This document shows positions 11,606-22,430 of a stretch of 64,000 nucleotides of DNA, piece after piece; within the stretch, counting starts at the first letter, position 1, and every line of letters starts with the position of its first letter. This DNA is from Aplidium turbinatum (Eukaryota; Chordata; Ascidiacea; Aplousobranchia; Polyclinidae), in contig OU964925.1 of the NCBI GenBank assembly GCA_918807975.1, forward strand, positions 11,012,798 to 11,076,797, in the 5' to 3' direction. The notes beneath the pieces were generated by a model. It was not told the origin of the DNA. It worked only from the letters and a program-made list of their open reading frames with translations, and did not search any database. A program made the position numbers and the translations under genes.

Positions 11606-11826
11606 ATAAGGTTCTCATTGTACTAAGCCGTCGGCACCAAGGAGAGTACGATGGCCAGTTCCTTTCTCTCGGCCGCCTTTCCTGTCGCAATTATGCTCAC
11701 CCAATTTATTATACCCTAGGTAGAGGTGAGCGGTGTTTTCAACAATCAGCTGAAGCCGGGAGTCGAACCAGATTTGCATAATTGAAAAGTCACCGCCTTA
11801 TCCGTTACGCCATCCCACAAAAAGAA
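11606..11826 (-). repeat. tRNA-derived SINE
   Basis: On the minus strand, GGGATGGCGTAACGGATAAG (box A region) and GGTTCGACTCCCGGC (box B) have tRNA spacing, followed by a body with GTGAGCATAATTGCGACAGG. The tRNA portion lacks pairing across all stems, so a SINE is preferred over a tRNA gene. Confidence 0.6.
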
Positions 11827-13142
11827 GTTACATTAAAAGAATTTATTTTATAAAACTAGATTTGTCTATGTCACGATTCAAACGCATAAAAAAACATGTA
11901 CAGAGCATGTAGTAGGCTATATGAAATGAAGAATTTCATAAAAATTAAATATATCGATTGCGTAACCCAGTGATATGTAGACTATAAATTCTGAGAGTTT
12001 AATGAAACCTCATGTGATGCATCGATATTCAAAAGAATCAAGTTATTACGAGTCCAAGAAATAAACTGAAAGTTCGAATATAACGGCAAAAAGAGAATCT
12101 AAAATGCGATCTTAAAATATTACTGTCATATCAACCTAGTTAGATTTAATTTTGAGGAGTTTTAAAATTCCTTTCTATCATCAACATACTGAAAGCGGTT
12201 ATTAGTTAGGTTGCATAATGTAAATGGATATATCAAAAATACTTTTACACACGAATTTTTTATCTCACACCAGAACAAAGACAGCGGTTCCTGCATTGTT
12301 GACAGATCAATTCCAAGATAATGATGCCTGAAAAGGACAATTATCTCGAAAAAAAACGCGTGATATTGCTGGGTGTGATAACAATATACGCTCCAATATA
12401 ATCAGCAAGCAATATCGAATTGACAATCACTTCAACAGTCTATTTTCTACGCAAAAACAAAAAGTTAAATGGAATAAACTAAAGTTGTTAAACGACGTAG
12501 CCTACTAGAACAGCAAGACATCACAAAAGACTGCAAGCACCCCATAGGCTGTATAAGTGTATAATATATCAGAGCAGTTTGAAGCAAAGGCATTTCGAAA
12601 ATTAGGTCTGTTTCGAAGCCAAATTCCTTCGTATTGGTTTCACTTCGAATCAAGTTTTTATTGAGAAGTTTCATGTTGTTATGAAAGGAAAACAAAACCA
12701 AACGCAGAAAACTGAGTAAAGTTCAAAAGGCATGGCATTGCAGTATGTTTTTTGAAAACTGATAATCATTAAATGCTCGATGTGTTTAAAACAAAAATAT
12801 TTCTTACAAAAGTGAAAAAAAACGGTGATCAAAACTTTTGAAACTGAACTATTTTGTACTTAACCCAATTATGATTTTTGAACTGTAATTAACTTGTAGA
12901 TGCTTAGCTACAAAAATTGTGCTAAGCGGGCAATGTGCACCTGTCAAACAAGCACCATAGAGGAGCTAAAATATGAAATAAAATGAAACCCAAAACACAA
13001 TCACTCATTTCTTCCTACAAACAACTATGATGACATTTCAATAGAAATAACTACACTGTAATAAAAAGCATGATATAAAACATAAATCACTTAAAGGAAA
13101 GCTGAAACACTTACAAATAACGAAGAAAACAACCCTTTGTAA
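11827..13142. other. 3' flank of NICN1, no gene seen
   Basis: AT-rich downstream sequence of the minus-strand NICN1 gene. Short open frames (for example 12465-12701) lack splice context or domain features. Confidence 0.5.
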
Positions 13143-16100
13143 TCAGGTATATGAAAGAAGGTTTATCTCGTAACATCCATCCACATCAAACCTTCCAAGA
13201 TCCAAACTAGGTTGCGATTCCTCCACCTTCTCTGACAACATCCACAGCTGCTGGAGATGTCGAGAAATGTCGTCAGGATCAGGAAGATCAAACATCTTTG
13301 CCTGATCTCGTGGCTTGGGTTCACTGGTGGAAGAGTTTTCTGATTGACTTTCAAGGATCCACCTGGAGGGTAAAAGATTATATTAGATTGTATTTGAATA
13401 AGTTCCCTCTGATGATCCTAATAAGGTGAAACAGGCTGTTAAAGTTTTTAGTGAGTTGGAACTGAATTTGATGTGCCCCCCTCTGCTTGGCATTGGGCAC
13501 TTTTTCGTAGTATTAATAGTAGGGGAAGACGGGGCAAAGCGGGACATCGCGATTTCTCACGTTTTGTATTCTTTGGCTCCCTCTAACCGGAAGCACTAGT
13601 TCGGCAACTAAAAACTGTATTTGCTGTGAAAAAATGGCGACTGGCAGAGCACAACACGTGTCGAGAGGAAGTAAAATGTGTTTTGGCATGGTTTGTTATA
13701 AGAAAGAGATGGAAAAGTAGCTACCACATTCGTTAGCATAAGCGAATTTGTTGGTAGCTTTGTTTTTATCTTAGACATTGAGACAGTATTTGTTGGTAAG
13801 AAAAGCAACTTTACCTAAAACTTTACAGGTTTCAGCAGAGATGTTATTTTCTAAAGGCTATACTTTGGGGCAAAGCGGGGCAGCTGTATTAGGGCAAAGT
13901 GGGACAGTGCATTAGGGCAATATGAGACTCTAGAAGTCTAGATTGTATCTGTGGTTCTTCTGTTGATTGAATTTTTGTTTATAACTCTTTTAGCCTTCAA
14001 GATTGTAAAATATTTATCAGTATTCATTTATATTGTACCGGTAGGCCTACACAATTTAATTCTGACAATAGTTCGTCGCTATAAGAGAAAAACTGACATA
14101 GGTAAATGGACGGATAGGCTATCAATATTAAGAATGCAATAGAAGATGTGAAAAGCAAGAAGTTGTTTTTGAGAGAAGCGGCTAAACAGTACCAAATCAT
14201 GCAAAAATGAAGTGTCCCGCTTTGCCCCACGGTTGGGGAAAAGCGGGACATTTAAAAAAAAAAAATTCTTTTTTGATTTGTACTATAACAGTAGAAAGAT
14301 TCCGCTTGATCTTCGAACCAAATATGCTGACCTACTAAGGCTTTCGATTAAAAAAGAAATTAACTAAATCCAACCATCACTGTTGCTGAAATTACGTTTT
14401 TACGAAAAGTGTCCCGCTTTGCCGGTCTTCCCCTACTAGATTTATTGCTTGGAGGTTAAAAAATGTAAATGTGGAATATATGCATTCTCGTACACAAGGC
14501 AAAACAATCATCGTTAAGAAAGCAAACAATATTGCAATTTAAACAACAATAAAAATATCTATATTTACAACTATGATAGTCTTCTAAAAAAAAACTTTTA
14601 TTATGGCGGAATCTTTCGTTTTATCAACTTGAAGTGCTCGGAATAAAAGATGCTGAGGAACGCAAAGGTTAAAGTCAAGGACCTAAATCAATGTTACGTA
14701 TAACGGAAACGTACCTTGGAATGGAAGTAGCGGTTGCTGCCGGAGAGGCAGGATATATGTAAAGTTCTTCCAAAGAGAAAGACTTCCAGTTCGGTGAGGG
14801 TTGACGGAGAATGAAGCGTAGGGCGCTCACAGAAGACGGGGGTGAACAAAAATCTTTTGGCATCAACATGAAATAACCCTAAAGCAAGCTAAATTTTAAT
14901 TGTTTTGAAACACTGGTTTAAAAAATAGCAGTAACATAAATAATAAGGAGGAAGAAAGTTTTCTTCGAAAGGCATCGGCTTTGAAGGTAAATGGGAAGAA
15001 GAAACGAAGACGTCCAAAAATAACATGGAAAGAACGAGGCAGACAAAGTCGGAATAATAGAAGAAAATGCAAAGAATAGAATGAGATGGAAAATAGGAAT
15101 GAAGCCAATTGCTGCAAGAAAAGAATCGGCCACCCCCACTAGTGGGGACAAAACCGAATTTGGGTGATGATGATAAGTAATGTACAACATAACAAGCGCA
15201 ATATATATGTTACAGGCTATATTGTGTATCAGAATGTATTGTATATGCTGCGTTATTGGATAGATGAAGGCCAAAGAACTTAATGAACAAAGAAAAGTGA
15301 GTTTGAAAAGAAACTCCAATTAAAATAATTGGAAGGGCCACGATTATCAGTTAGCTTATAAAAATCTTTGCACTTAGCATCTAGAAGCTTTTACTTTGGA
15401 AAATTCGAAGGATGTTTTGGCTACAAATTGTAATAAACCAATGTTCCATGTCGTGTCTTCTTTGAGCTTTTACATTGACGGTGAAAAAGAAACACAATGA
15501 AATTCTCTTCAATATTAAACATTTAGTTCACGCCATCTGAAACTCCGCTTGGAAAAGCATATGTAAGCTCCTACCTGGCTCCCAGCTTCACAATGAGGGT
15601 TGGGCATTAAAACAAACTTTTGCACAGCAGTTTTCCACGTGGTGGTGGTTTGGCCATCCGGTGATTTTTCGTTTATCTGCAATTAAGTCAGTTGCTGTTT
15701 TGTAATTTATACTTTTGCATAACAACTTTCTGCAAAATATTTCTGAAGTGTACGAACTATACTTGAATAAGATTAACGTCACACAGAATAAGCTGTGCAT
15801 CACACGTAGTGCGCTTGCATTACAATAAGGAAGTTGATATTTAGCTTTAGGCAAATACATGACGTGTTGCTTGGTGTACACCAGGACGACAAAGAGATGA
15901 CCAATATAGCCATTAACAAAGTTTTGGTGTTTAAAGTACAGTTTTGCACGTGCTGTGATCTAATTTTAAGTTATTCAACAAGTCATTTGTGCAATGAACA
16001 TTCATGTATGCCGACATTTAATGCACGTGTCTTCTACTCTACACTGTCTAGTGTCAACTGTCTATGTACCGTAGCTACAACACAAAGAAATCATAAAATG

Positions 16101-16390
16101 GTTACGTAGCATAAACGACAACAAGTTATTTGAAGACGCAAATAACTCATCTCGCACAATATAGCATTTGACAGACGAAACAGCAACTAAAAACATACCT
16201 TCATCTTCAGAGAGATGTGAGCTGTGTAGTTATTGACCAGAGATATTTTCGAGATGTCAACAGCGCCGCAATTAGGAAATAAAACCTCTATGATCGCACA
16301 ACCACTGTGAAAGTGAGAGTCACCGATACTGAGATACTGCGGTGAGCCAACGTTGCATGAGATTGGTTTATCAATACAATGGGAAGTCAT
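13143..16390 (-). CDS. NICN1: Nicolin-1 orthologue, four exons, complete
   Basis: Exons are 16199-16390, 15575-15676, 14715-14878 and 13143-13362. All junctions are GT-AG and phases close (0, 0, 2), giving 225 aa against 213 in human. Key matches to human NICN1: NNYTAHISLKMK (human NYYTAFLSIRVR), VLMPNPHCEAGSQ (CLMPDPHSEEGAQ), LRFILRQPSPNWKSFSLEEL (LRLILRQPSPLWLSFTVEEL) and the C-terminus GRFDVDGCYEINLLSYT, almost identical. NICN1 is the small PGs5 subunit of the neuronal tubulin polyglutamylase complex with TTLL1, TPGS1, TPGS2 and LRRC49, acting on microtubules of cilia and axons; here that role is inferred from orthology. Intron 3 holds the TA-inserting element at 13520-14435. The ATG lies 19 bp from a divergent gene, implying a shared promoter. 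Confidence 0.95.
13520..14435. mobile_element. TA-inserting TIR element in NICN1 intron 3
   Basis: Ends are GGGGAAGACGGGGCAAAGCG and the inverse of GGGGAAGACCGGCAAAGCG, each bordered by TA. Inside, the motif GGGCAAAGYGGGRCA recurs at about 13867-13920 and 14215-14250, echoing the termini. No transposase is apparent, so this is a non-autonomous element, possibly Tc1/mariner-like by its TA target. The truncated copy at 2163-2771 is closely similar. Confidence 0.8.
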
Positions 16391-16409
16391 GATCCTACTT
16401 TAAATCCAA
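16391..16409. promoter_or_regulatory. 19-bp gap between divergent start codons
   Basis: Only 19 bp separate the NICN1 ATG (minus) from the ATG of the 104-aa gene (plus). Both transcripts must start within, or overlap, the other gene, or one acceptor for a trans-spliced leader or an unseen 5' non-coding exon exists. No TATA box is visible. Confidence 0.55.
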
Positions 16410-17525
16410 ATGAGCTTATATGACGTAACGTTTCAAAAAGATCAAGCACAGGCGTTGACACAGTACTTTTGGTTGCTAAGCGATGGTGATTCGTATGCAG
16501 CAGCAGACTATTTCGTCGCAAACGGGTCGCTGACAGTTCACCTGAGGACAATCGCAACTAGGACAACCGGGACCAGTAGGTACCTGAAATCAACAACAAA
16601 GTTTAGATGCAAATTTTATGGAAAACTACGCTAATTTTGCAGACTATGGGAATCTACATTCTACAGTAGCAACAAACATGTTCTGAGCTAAAATCAATTC
16701 GCTCTATTTGCAATGATCCAACGTTCGTAGACGTTAAATCGAAGTGAAAAAATCTTGCTAGTAGAGTTTATTACATAAGTAGTAAATCAATAACAATCCA
16801 TTAGTTTCCTTTCGTATAAAATATTGACCAAAGTTTCAATTTTGGAGATTTTAAAAGCGAATGCTTTAATCATACAATAAAAACTCGTAGAAAAAAACAA
16901 TCTGTAATCTGTATATGTAATATAAGAATTTAGTTGGTACAGTCATGTCATCACTCTCTCGGTCATGTCAACTATTTTAGGGTCCTGAATCTTGCACAAC
17001 TGAAACGCGTGTATGTGTGTGTAGTAGAATTGCTGTTTTTTTGTACGAGTGTTTTATTGCATATTGAAAGAGTAACGTCAAGATCAAAGGGCCTATAAAA
17101 CACAGAAAATAGTCAAATAAAAACAAAACATATTTCCAAAGTTTGTCACATATTGTTAACAAGATATGTACCTCGTATTACAGGTACTGTAATTGACTTG
17201 AAAGTAAAAACATCGTTAGTAAAGTGTTAGTTGCAGTATTGTCATCAACCGACATTGTGCATACTTTTCTAGTACATATCTATCTACATACTGCTACTTT
17301 AAATTTCTATTGCTACATGAGAGATGCACCCTGCACAAAATAAAATAATCATCCGGCAATGGTGTGGCTATGATACTCAGACCCAGCAAGCAAATCAGCC
17401 CAAAAAAAGCTGTTTTGTTTGCTGGAAATAAAGAGATAAAGTTAACAGCAGAGTTCAACGGTATGGCAACAGACGATTTAAAACGATTGACTACCACGAC
17501 CTACAGAGCAAAGATCTACAACTGA
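16410..17525 (+). CDS. Unrecognised two-exon gene, 104 aa, divergent from NICN1
   Basis: Exon 1 (16410-16579) begins MSLYDVTFQKDQAQ and ends in phase 2 at AG|gtacct. Exon 2 (17381-17525) follows actcag, supplies the third base of an Arg codon and reads 48 codons to TGA, ending LKRLTTTTYRAKIYN. The product has a predicted helical N-terminus (ALTQYFWLLSDGDSY), a short beta-like stretch (GSLTVHLRT), then a basic Ser/Pro/Lys linker and a second alternating segment (KEIKLTAEFNGM). There is no signal peptide or membrane segment. I do not recognise the family. Head-to-head placement with NICN1 suggests co-expression, possibly a ciliary or microtubule role, but that is only inference. Polyadenylation signals lie near 17665 and 17813. 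The donor is not ideal and an additional exon in the intron cannot be ruled out. Confidence 0.6.
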
Positions 17526-18183
17526 TACATTTAAATACTGGTAAGATTCAAAATACAACGTTAGTCTTAGAGTAAGTCAATTTACTAATGCGGATTTGTA
17601 ATTAAACAACTTTTTAATAGCCTGCTTTGAATACTTTCAGTATAATAATAATATCCAAATGAAGCAAATAAATTTGGCAGAAAGATTTTAAGAAACCGAT
17701 ACGAAAGCCTGTATAGAATTTTGCTCTTGAATTGTTGTTTAGTAACTACAACGTATCACAAAGCTTTATACAATATTGGCTAAATATTGCTACAGAAGAT
17801 TATTAAAAATCAATAAAACAGCAACATGAGAAATCATTGTTTAATGCAAATGGTATTTCAAACATCGCCTTATTTAATAACTGCATAACAGTAACTGTCA
17901 ACCAAAAAGCTTTTTAATTTTTTTTTTCTATTCCATAAAGCTTTCAAAGATATCCACTATTATTGAACTTGATACAAGCTTGTTGAATAAAGAGGTAAAA
18001 TATTGATTTAGAAAAGAATATCATTGGTTGACAAATGCAGTTAGTGTGAAGTACAGTGATCACTGACCAGTGAAAACCTTATAGGCTATGCACATGACCA
18101 TTCTTAGTTCGTTAAATATTTATTACCATAGTTGTTAAACATTCATTCCCGAAAACAAATTTATGTGTGGGCTTTTCAATAAA
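17526..18183. other. 3' flank, no gene seen
   Basis: AT-rich 3' region of the 104-aa gene with AATAAA signals and no further exon recognised. Confidence 0.45.
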
Positions 18184-18324
18184 CAGTCAACCCCGCTTAA
18201 TCGGCCCACGTTTAATAGGACCACCCGCTTATTCGGACCATTTTGCACTGGTCCCGAATCCGAATCCATTTTTCTGTACAATATTCCCCGCTTAAACGGA
18301 CCACCACCCCGCTTAAACGGTACC

Positions 18325-18902
18325 CGGTCAATTGGTCGAAAGACATTTGGTCGACAGTCATTTGGTCGACAGACATTTGGTCGACAGACATTTGGTCGAC
18401 AGGACGTTTGGTCGACAGACAATTGGTCGACAAGACATTTGGTCGACAGGACATTTGGTCGACAGACATTTGGTCGACAGGACATTTGGTCGACAGACAT
18501 TTGGTCGACAGGACGTTTGGTCGACAGACATTTGGTCGACAAGACATTTGGTCGACAAGACATTTGGTCGACAGGACATTTGGTCGAAAGAACGATTCAT
18601 TTTAGGGTTAACTAACCCTAACCCTAACCTTAACCCTAACCTAACCCTAACTCTAACCCAAATGTCCTGTCGACTAAATGTCTTGTCGACCAAACGTCTG
18701 TCGACCAAATGTCTTGTCGACCAAATGTCTGTCGACCAAATGTCTGTCGACCAAATGTCTTGTCGACCAAATGTCTTGTCGACCAAATGTCCTGTCGACC
18801 AAATGTCTGTCGACCAATTGTCTGTCGACCAAACGTCCTGTCGACCAAATGTCTGTCGACCAATTGACTGTCGACCAAATGTCTTTCGACCAATCGACCG
18901 GC
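18325..18902. repeat. Palindromic GTCGAC minisatellite pair
   Basis: The left arm (18325-18597) is a tandem run of 15-16-bp units of the form CATTTGGTCGACAGA with AGGA/AAGA variants. The right arm (18660-18902) is the same array in inverse orientation, beginning at the telomere-like centre and ending in GACCAATCGACCGG, the inverse of the left start CCGGTCAATTGGTC. Both strands are open in several frames because the unit lacks stops; no protein is implied. Confidence 0.9.
18602..18660. repeat. Interstitial telomere-like repeats (CCCTAA)n
   Basis: A TTAGGGTTAA start is followed by about nine degenerate CCCTAA/CCTAA units, located exactly at the centre of the GTCGAC palindrome. The TTAGGG type is the usual metazoan telomere repeat. 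Confidence 0.85.
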
Positions 18903-19535
18903 CACCGCTTAAACGAACCACCTTCCGCCCTAAAATAGGCCTTTATGGTTAACGTTTTTTACTTTTTGTACATTTTTCTGCGAGGTGACGCGTCAAGAGT
19001 TGTTGATGGGAAACGTGCTACGTTCTCGCTAAGCCATTTTAAAGTGAAGTAGGCTACAGATAAACAAACGCTTGTTGTCACGTCATAAGGTCAATTGTCA
19101 TCTAATCAGAATTGCAGTAATTGTGATGCAGCACCGAATACTGTACTGTACAGAAGAATGAATGATTGTAAAATTGTAAAATGCTTAAACTATTTTCAAA
19201 AACGATGAAAAAAATAACGAAATTCGTTCTCCCCGTTTAATGGTACCACCCGCTTAATCGGACAAATTTGGCTTGATCCCGATATGGTCCGATTAAGCGG
19301 GGTTGACTATATAAAGTAAAATTAATAAAATCGCAAACTAGGTCGCCCCAAAAATTATTTAAACAGGCTATCCTTATGTTGGAAAGTTAGTTAGTTGATA
19401 TATATATATATATTATGTACGCATCTACACAATCAAAGTTTTCACTTCAAGTAACACTACTCTTGAAGTAACAATGCACTAACAAAGAAAAACATGCATG
19501 AAACTATGAAAAACTATTGGACCTTCAGCAGCACT

Positions 19536-21317
19536 TCAAAGCTTGAGTTCGAAGCAGAGACAATTGACACTGTCACAGTCAGGTGGCTGGCAAGTGCATG
19601 CGCACTCGACCACGTTATTCTGTAGAGAGTTATTCAATATTCTTACATGCTGTGACAGAAATCAGATAATATCAACAACCAAGCATTTGCTTCATGTAGA
19701 GTACGCTGTACATTTATAAACTAATTATAAAATATATAACTTTGTAATAGAGCTGTTCTAAGTATTTATTTGGATATAAGTTTGCACATTAATGCAATAT
19801 CTGTTTGTCTATATATACAATACTTGCATATTTATACTCATGAAAAAATACTATGGAAACATTCACAATTTATTATCCAGATGATGGCATTGCTTTCTGG
19901 AGTGGAACGTTCACTTAGAATTTATTTCTTTTGTTTGATCACAATATGACTGTTTTGAGCCTGGCACAAAGTATAAATTAACTTTACCTCGCAAAAACCA
20001 CCTCCTCCTTCACAGCAGCCTCCAGAACAGCAGTTTCCTGAGCAGCAGTCAAGAGGATCGCACTTCTGTAAATCGATTTCAATGTTTTTATTGAACCAAT
20101 TAAAATCTATGCACCAAAAAAGTAATTTATAAAGCACTTAAAGCTTGATGCGTGGCAAAGGTGGAAATGACTGTCAAACAAAAGCAAGAGCTAGAACGCA
20201 AAAAAAATGTGGCTTTGAAAAAATTTGAAATGATTTTTGAAATGTTTTAGCCATAGTTATTGCTCAAATATGTATCATATTTGTAAATATACTTTTACTT
20301 TTTTAATAAATATACTTTTTATCACATATCTGTACTCTAGAAAAATACTTTTGGCAATAAAATACTTGGCATACTGGTACTTAAAATCTCAGATCAAACT
20401 TTAATGAGATTAAGCCATTTGTGGAAACTTGTGAAAATGAACACACCTGTCTTGGACCACAAATGGCGTCACAACAGGAATTAACGTCAGGAGTGTAGCA
20501 ATTACACGCTTGAGCACAGGGTATAAAGCAGTCGGAACAACTGCCTTCTGACTTTCCACAGCAGTTGCACTCAGCGCAGAATCCACGTTGCTGTGTATTT
20601 ACCATTCATTAGTAACATGCTTACTTAAAACACTTTTCTGGCATGCATATTGCATACGCAATACAAAATTAATAAAATAAAATAAGTTTCTTTTTATAAA
20701 ATGATTCTCATTCCTATGTTACGGTAAATGACTGATTTAGTTCATTTATGACTACCTGGAGATGTGGCCTGATTTGTCACATTTTGATTACGGCTACTGT
20801 CTGACTGAAATTTTCTAAGATTCTTTTACTTTTTGCTGACTCGTAATGATATATATAAAAGCTTTCTGTTGCCTTGGAAAAGCAGTACAAAAAGAGAAAA
20901 CATAAGTTAAAAAATGTTCAATGAGATTGCTAACAAGTGATTAACAGTCTGAATGAAATTTTATGAATCAATGAATTTGTTTTTCAATGCCTGATGATGT
21001 AAAAACCCATTTTGTCACCAGGGAAAGACAGTAAAGATGACGTCAAAATATATTTTTAGAACGTTTCATTCCGAAACTTATGCTAGCAAAAGTTGGTAAA
21101 ACTTGGAAATTTCTACAAAATATGACAAATCAAGGCCTATCTCAAGGTAGCCATGGTTCACTAAAAACCAAAAAAAAGTTCAACTTACCACAAGACACTG
21201 TCGGATAAAGATTATAATGGTGACTAGAAACAAATAGGCAACAGCAGCCACAAGAACCCAAAGTGCAACAGGCAACGTATCAGAACTTGTGGCAGGAGTA
21301 GTCGGTAGAACAATTGG
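19536..21317 (-). CDS. Cysteine-rich single-pass membrane protein, 5' incomplete
   Basis: Four phase-0 exons with GT-AG borders: 21189-21317, 20447-20590, 19988-20065 and 19536-19619, giving 144 aa to TGA. The first encodes a Pro/Thr/Ser-rich linker and then one transmembrane helix (ALWVLVAAVAYLFLVTIII) followed by RQCLV. The next three are cysteine-rich: FCAECNCCGKSEGSCSDC, CDPLDCCSGNCCSGGCCEG, and a last block ECACTCQPPDCDSVNCLCFE ending LKL. About 30 cysteines lie after the helix, so if a signal peptide exists upstream the Cys-rich part would be cytosolic and perhaps metal-binding or palmitoylated; with a signal-anchor it would be outside. I do not know a named family; the last block looks conserved in style. 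The 5' exon(s), with the extracellular part, were not placed; 22075-22153 is a candidate. Confidence 0.75.
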
Positions 21318-21410
21318 CTGAAATTACAAAAAAAATTCAATAAATAATCTACCACTGAATGACTCAATTCAAGAAAGTTTCAAGATTAGCAGAGAGAGAT
21401 AACTTTTATT

Positions 21411-21590
21411 GGAGCTGGTATACAAGACCCCCCCCCCCTGGTAAATCATGACAACAGGAATTGACCAAAACATGTGGATTGAAGTGTGTGAACAGTAAAG
21501 CAAAGGTGAAGTAGTTTTACCCTATATGTTTTGTCGATTCCTGTCTTTGTCATGATTTACCATGGGGGGGGGGACTTGTATACCAGCTCC
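21411..21590. mobile_element. 180-bp MITE with 8-bp target duplication
   Basis: Inverted arms start GGAGCTGGTATACAAG, continue through a C8-10 tract and TGGTAAATCATGACAA, and read back at 21525-21590. The flanks are an exact 8-bp repeat, cttttatt. The interior is about 55 bp. The 8-bp duplication suggests hAT- or similar-driven mobilisation, though the ends are not the usual CAG. Confidence 0.8.
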
Positions 21591-22074
21591 CTTTTATTTC
21601 GTCTGTTGCAAGAATAGCATGATACAGTTATAATACACAATATAAATAAAATAGTATCGCGCAGCAATCTAGATACCACAACAGACAGGAAGCAAAGAAA
21701 GACTATCCCAGTCGTCGAGGCAGCTGCTTCCCTGTTCTTAATGTGACAAATGTCAAGCATCGGCAAATTATGTTTGAGTTATTTGTTCAGTTTCCCGTTA
21801 CTTTGCCATTTACAAGCAAAAAAATAAATAACTTCAATCATTTTCCTTCAGTTCCGTTTATTTTTTTGTGCTGGTGAATTAACAAAAATATAAAAACACA
21901 GATCAGAGATGTTTGATCAAAAGTCAGAAGAATGCCAATCATTTAATGAAAAAAGCAAAAAGATTTTTGCACTGTCAATGTAACCACACTTTCACTCTTC
22001 CAGGGTAATTTTTGTCCACATTTTATGTACCGTAGAAAACAAAAGAGCTGATAATAAATTAATCTTTTACTCAC

Positions 22075-22153
22075 TGCCATATAGCATTGAAATTTGGAAG
22101 TCAGTATTGCTCTTCATGGATTCTTCAAATTCATTTGCAATTAAAACTTGATT
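22075..22153 (-). CDS. Candidate upstream exon of the cysteine-rich membrane protein
   Basis: Bounded by a pyrimidine-rich acacaag acceptor and a consensus gtgagt donor, this block reads NQVLIANEFEESMKSN and on to a TDFQISMLYG stretch with no stop. It ends in phase 1, whereas the next known exon begins in phase 0, so another exon would be needed between them. It may belong to this gene or be chance. Confidence 0.3.
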
Positions 22154-22289
22154 CTTGTGTAAAACCAAAAAAGTGTAGTTGAAAATAAAGTGCAGTTGAA
22201 ATCAACTCAGGTCAAACATTCAAAACAAAACCAAAATGTTTGCGTTGCTTCGTTCTGCTTGATTGATTAAGACATATGTTTCCAAAAAT

Positions 22290-22430
22290 AAACACCTAAT
22301 ACTCGGACTGGGAAAACTTGCTTGAGAGCTAAATCTTGACAGTTTTGCATACTTGCAGAGGCTTTGAACCATTGACTGAGTGAATTTTTTCGCTTATTGA
22401 AGCGTTGTTGTCTGTGATTTTTTTCAATTG
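22290..22430 (-). repeat. Partial SINE, tail half
   Basis: Matches the 3' half of the SINE at 45107-45412 (shared ACTCGGACTGGGAAA and TTTGCATACTTGCAGAGGC-type segments). The tRNA head is missing. Confidence 0.65.

Larger units (their letters stand above)
18184..19309. mobile_element. TIR element with CAGTCAACCCCGCTTAA ends
   Basis: The left end reads AGTCAACCCCGCTTAATCGG; the right end is its exact inverse, CCGATTAAGCGGGGTTGACT. Subterminal copies of CCGCTTAA(A/T)CGG follow on both sides (about 18220-18320 and 18905-18925, 19245-19260). The terminal style resembles pogo/Tigger-like mariner elements, but I cannot see a TA duplication. No transposase is present. The interior holds the GTCGAC palindromic minisatellite. 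Confidence 0.75.

Noticed and set aside
11740-11815. Functional tRNA gene
   Set aside because: Boxes A and B are present but stems do not pair fully and a SINE body follows; the same holds for the other tRNA-like heads.
13163-13354. 63-codon minus-strand frame starting at 13354
   Set aside because: It overlaps NICN1 exon 4 in a different frame; the NICN1 frame has the conserved C-terminus.
14896-15117. Extra NICN1 exon upstream of 14878
   Set aside because: Exon 2 ends in phase 0 at 15575 and exon 3 starts in phase 0 at 14878; the human alignment leaves no gap to fill.
15026-15319. 133-codon minus-strand frame within NICN1 intron 2
   Set aside because: It lies between proven exons, is hydrophobic from T-rich DNA, and has no splice support.
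15588-15881. 97-codon minus-strand frame
   Set aside because: It reads through an acceptor and NICN1 exon 2 in the wrong frame; the correct frame matches nicolin.
18163-18952. Long overlapping open frames on both strands (up to 206 codons)
   Set aside because: They come from a stop-free 15-16-bp minisatellite unit read in every frame; the peptides are pure repeats.
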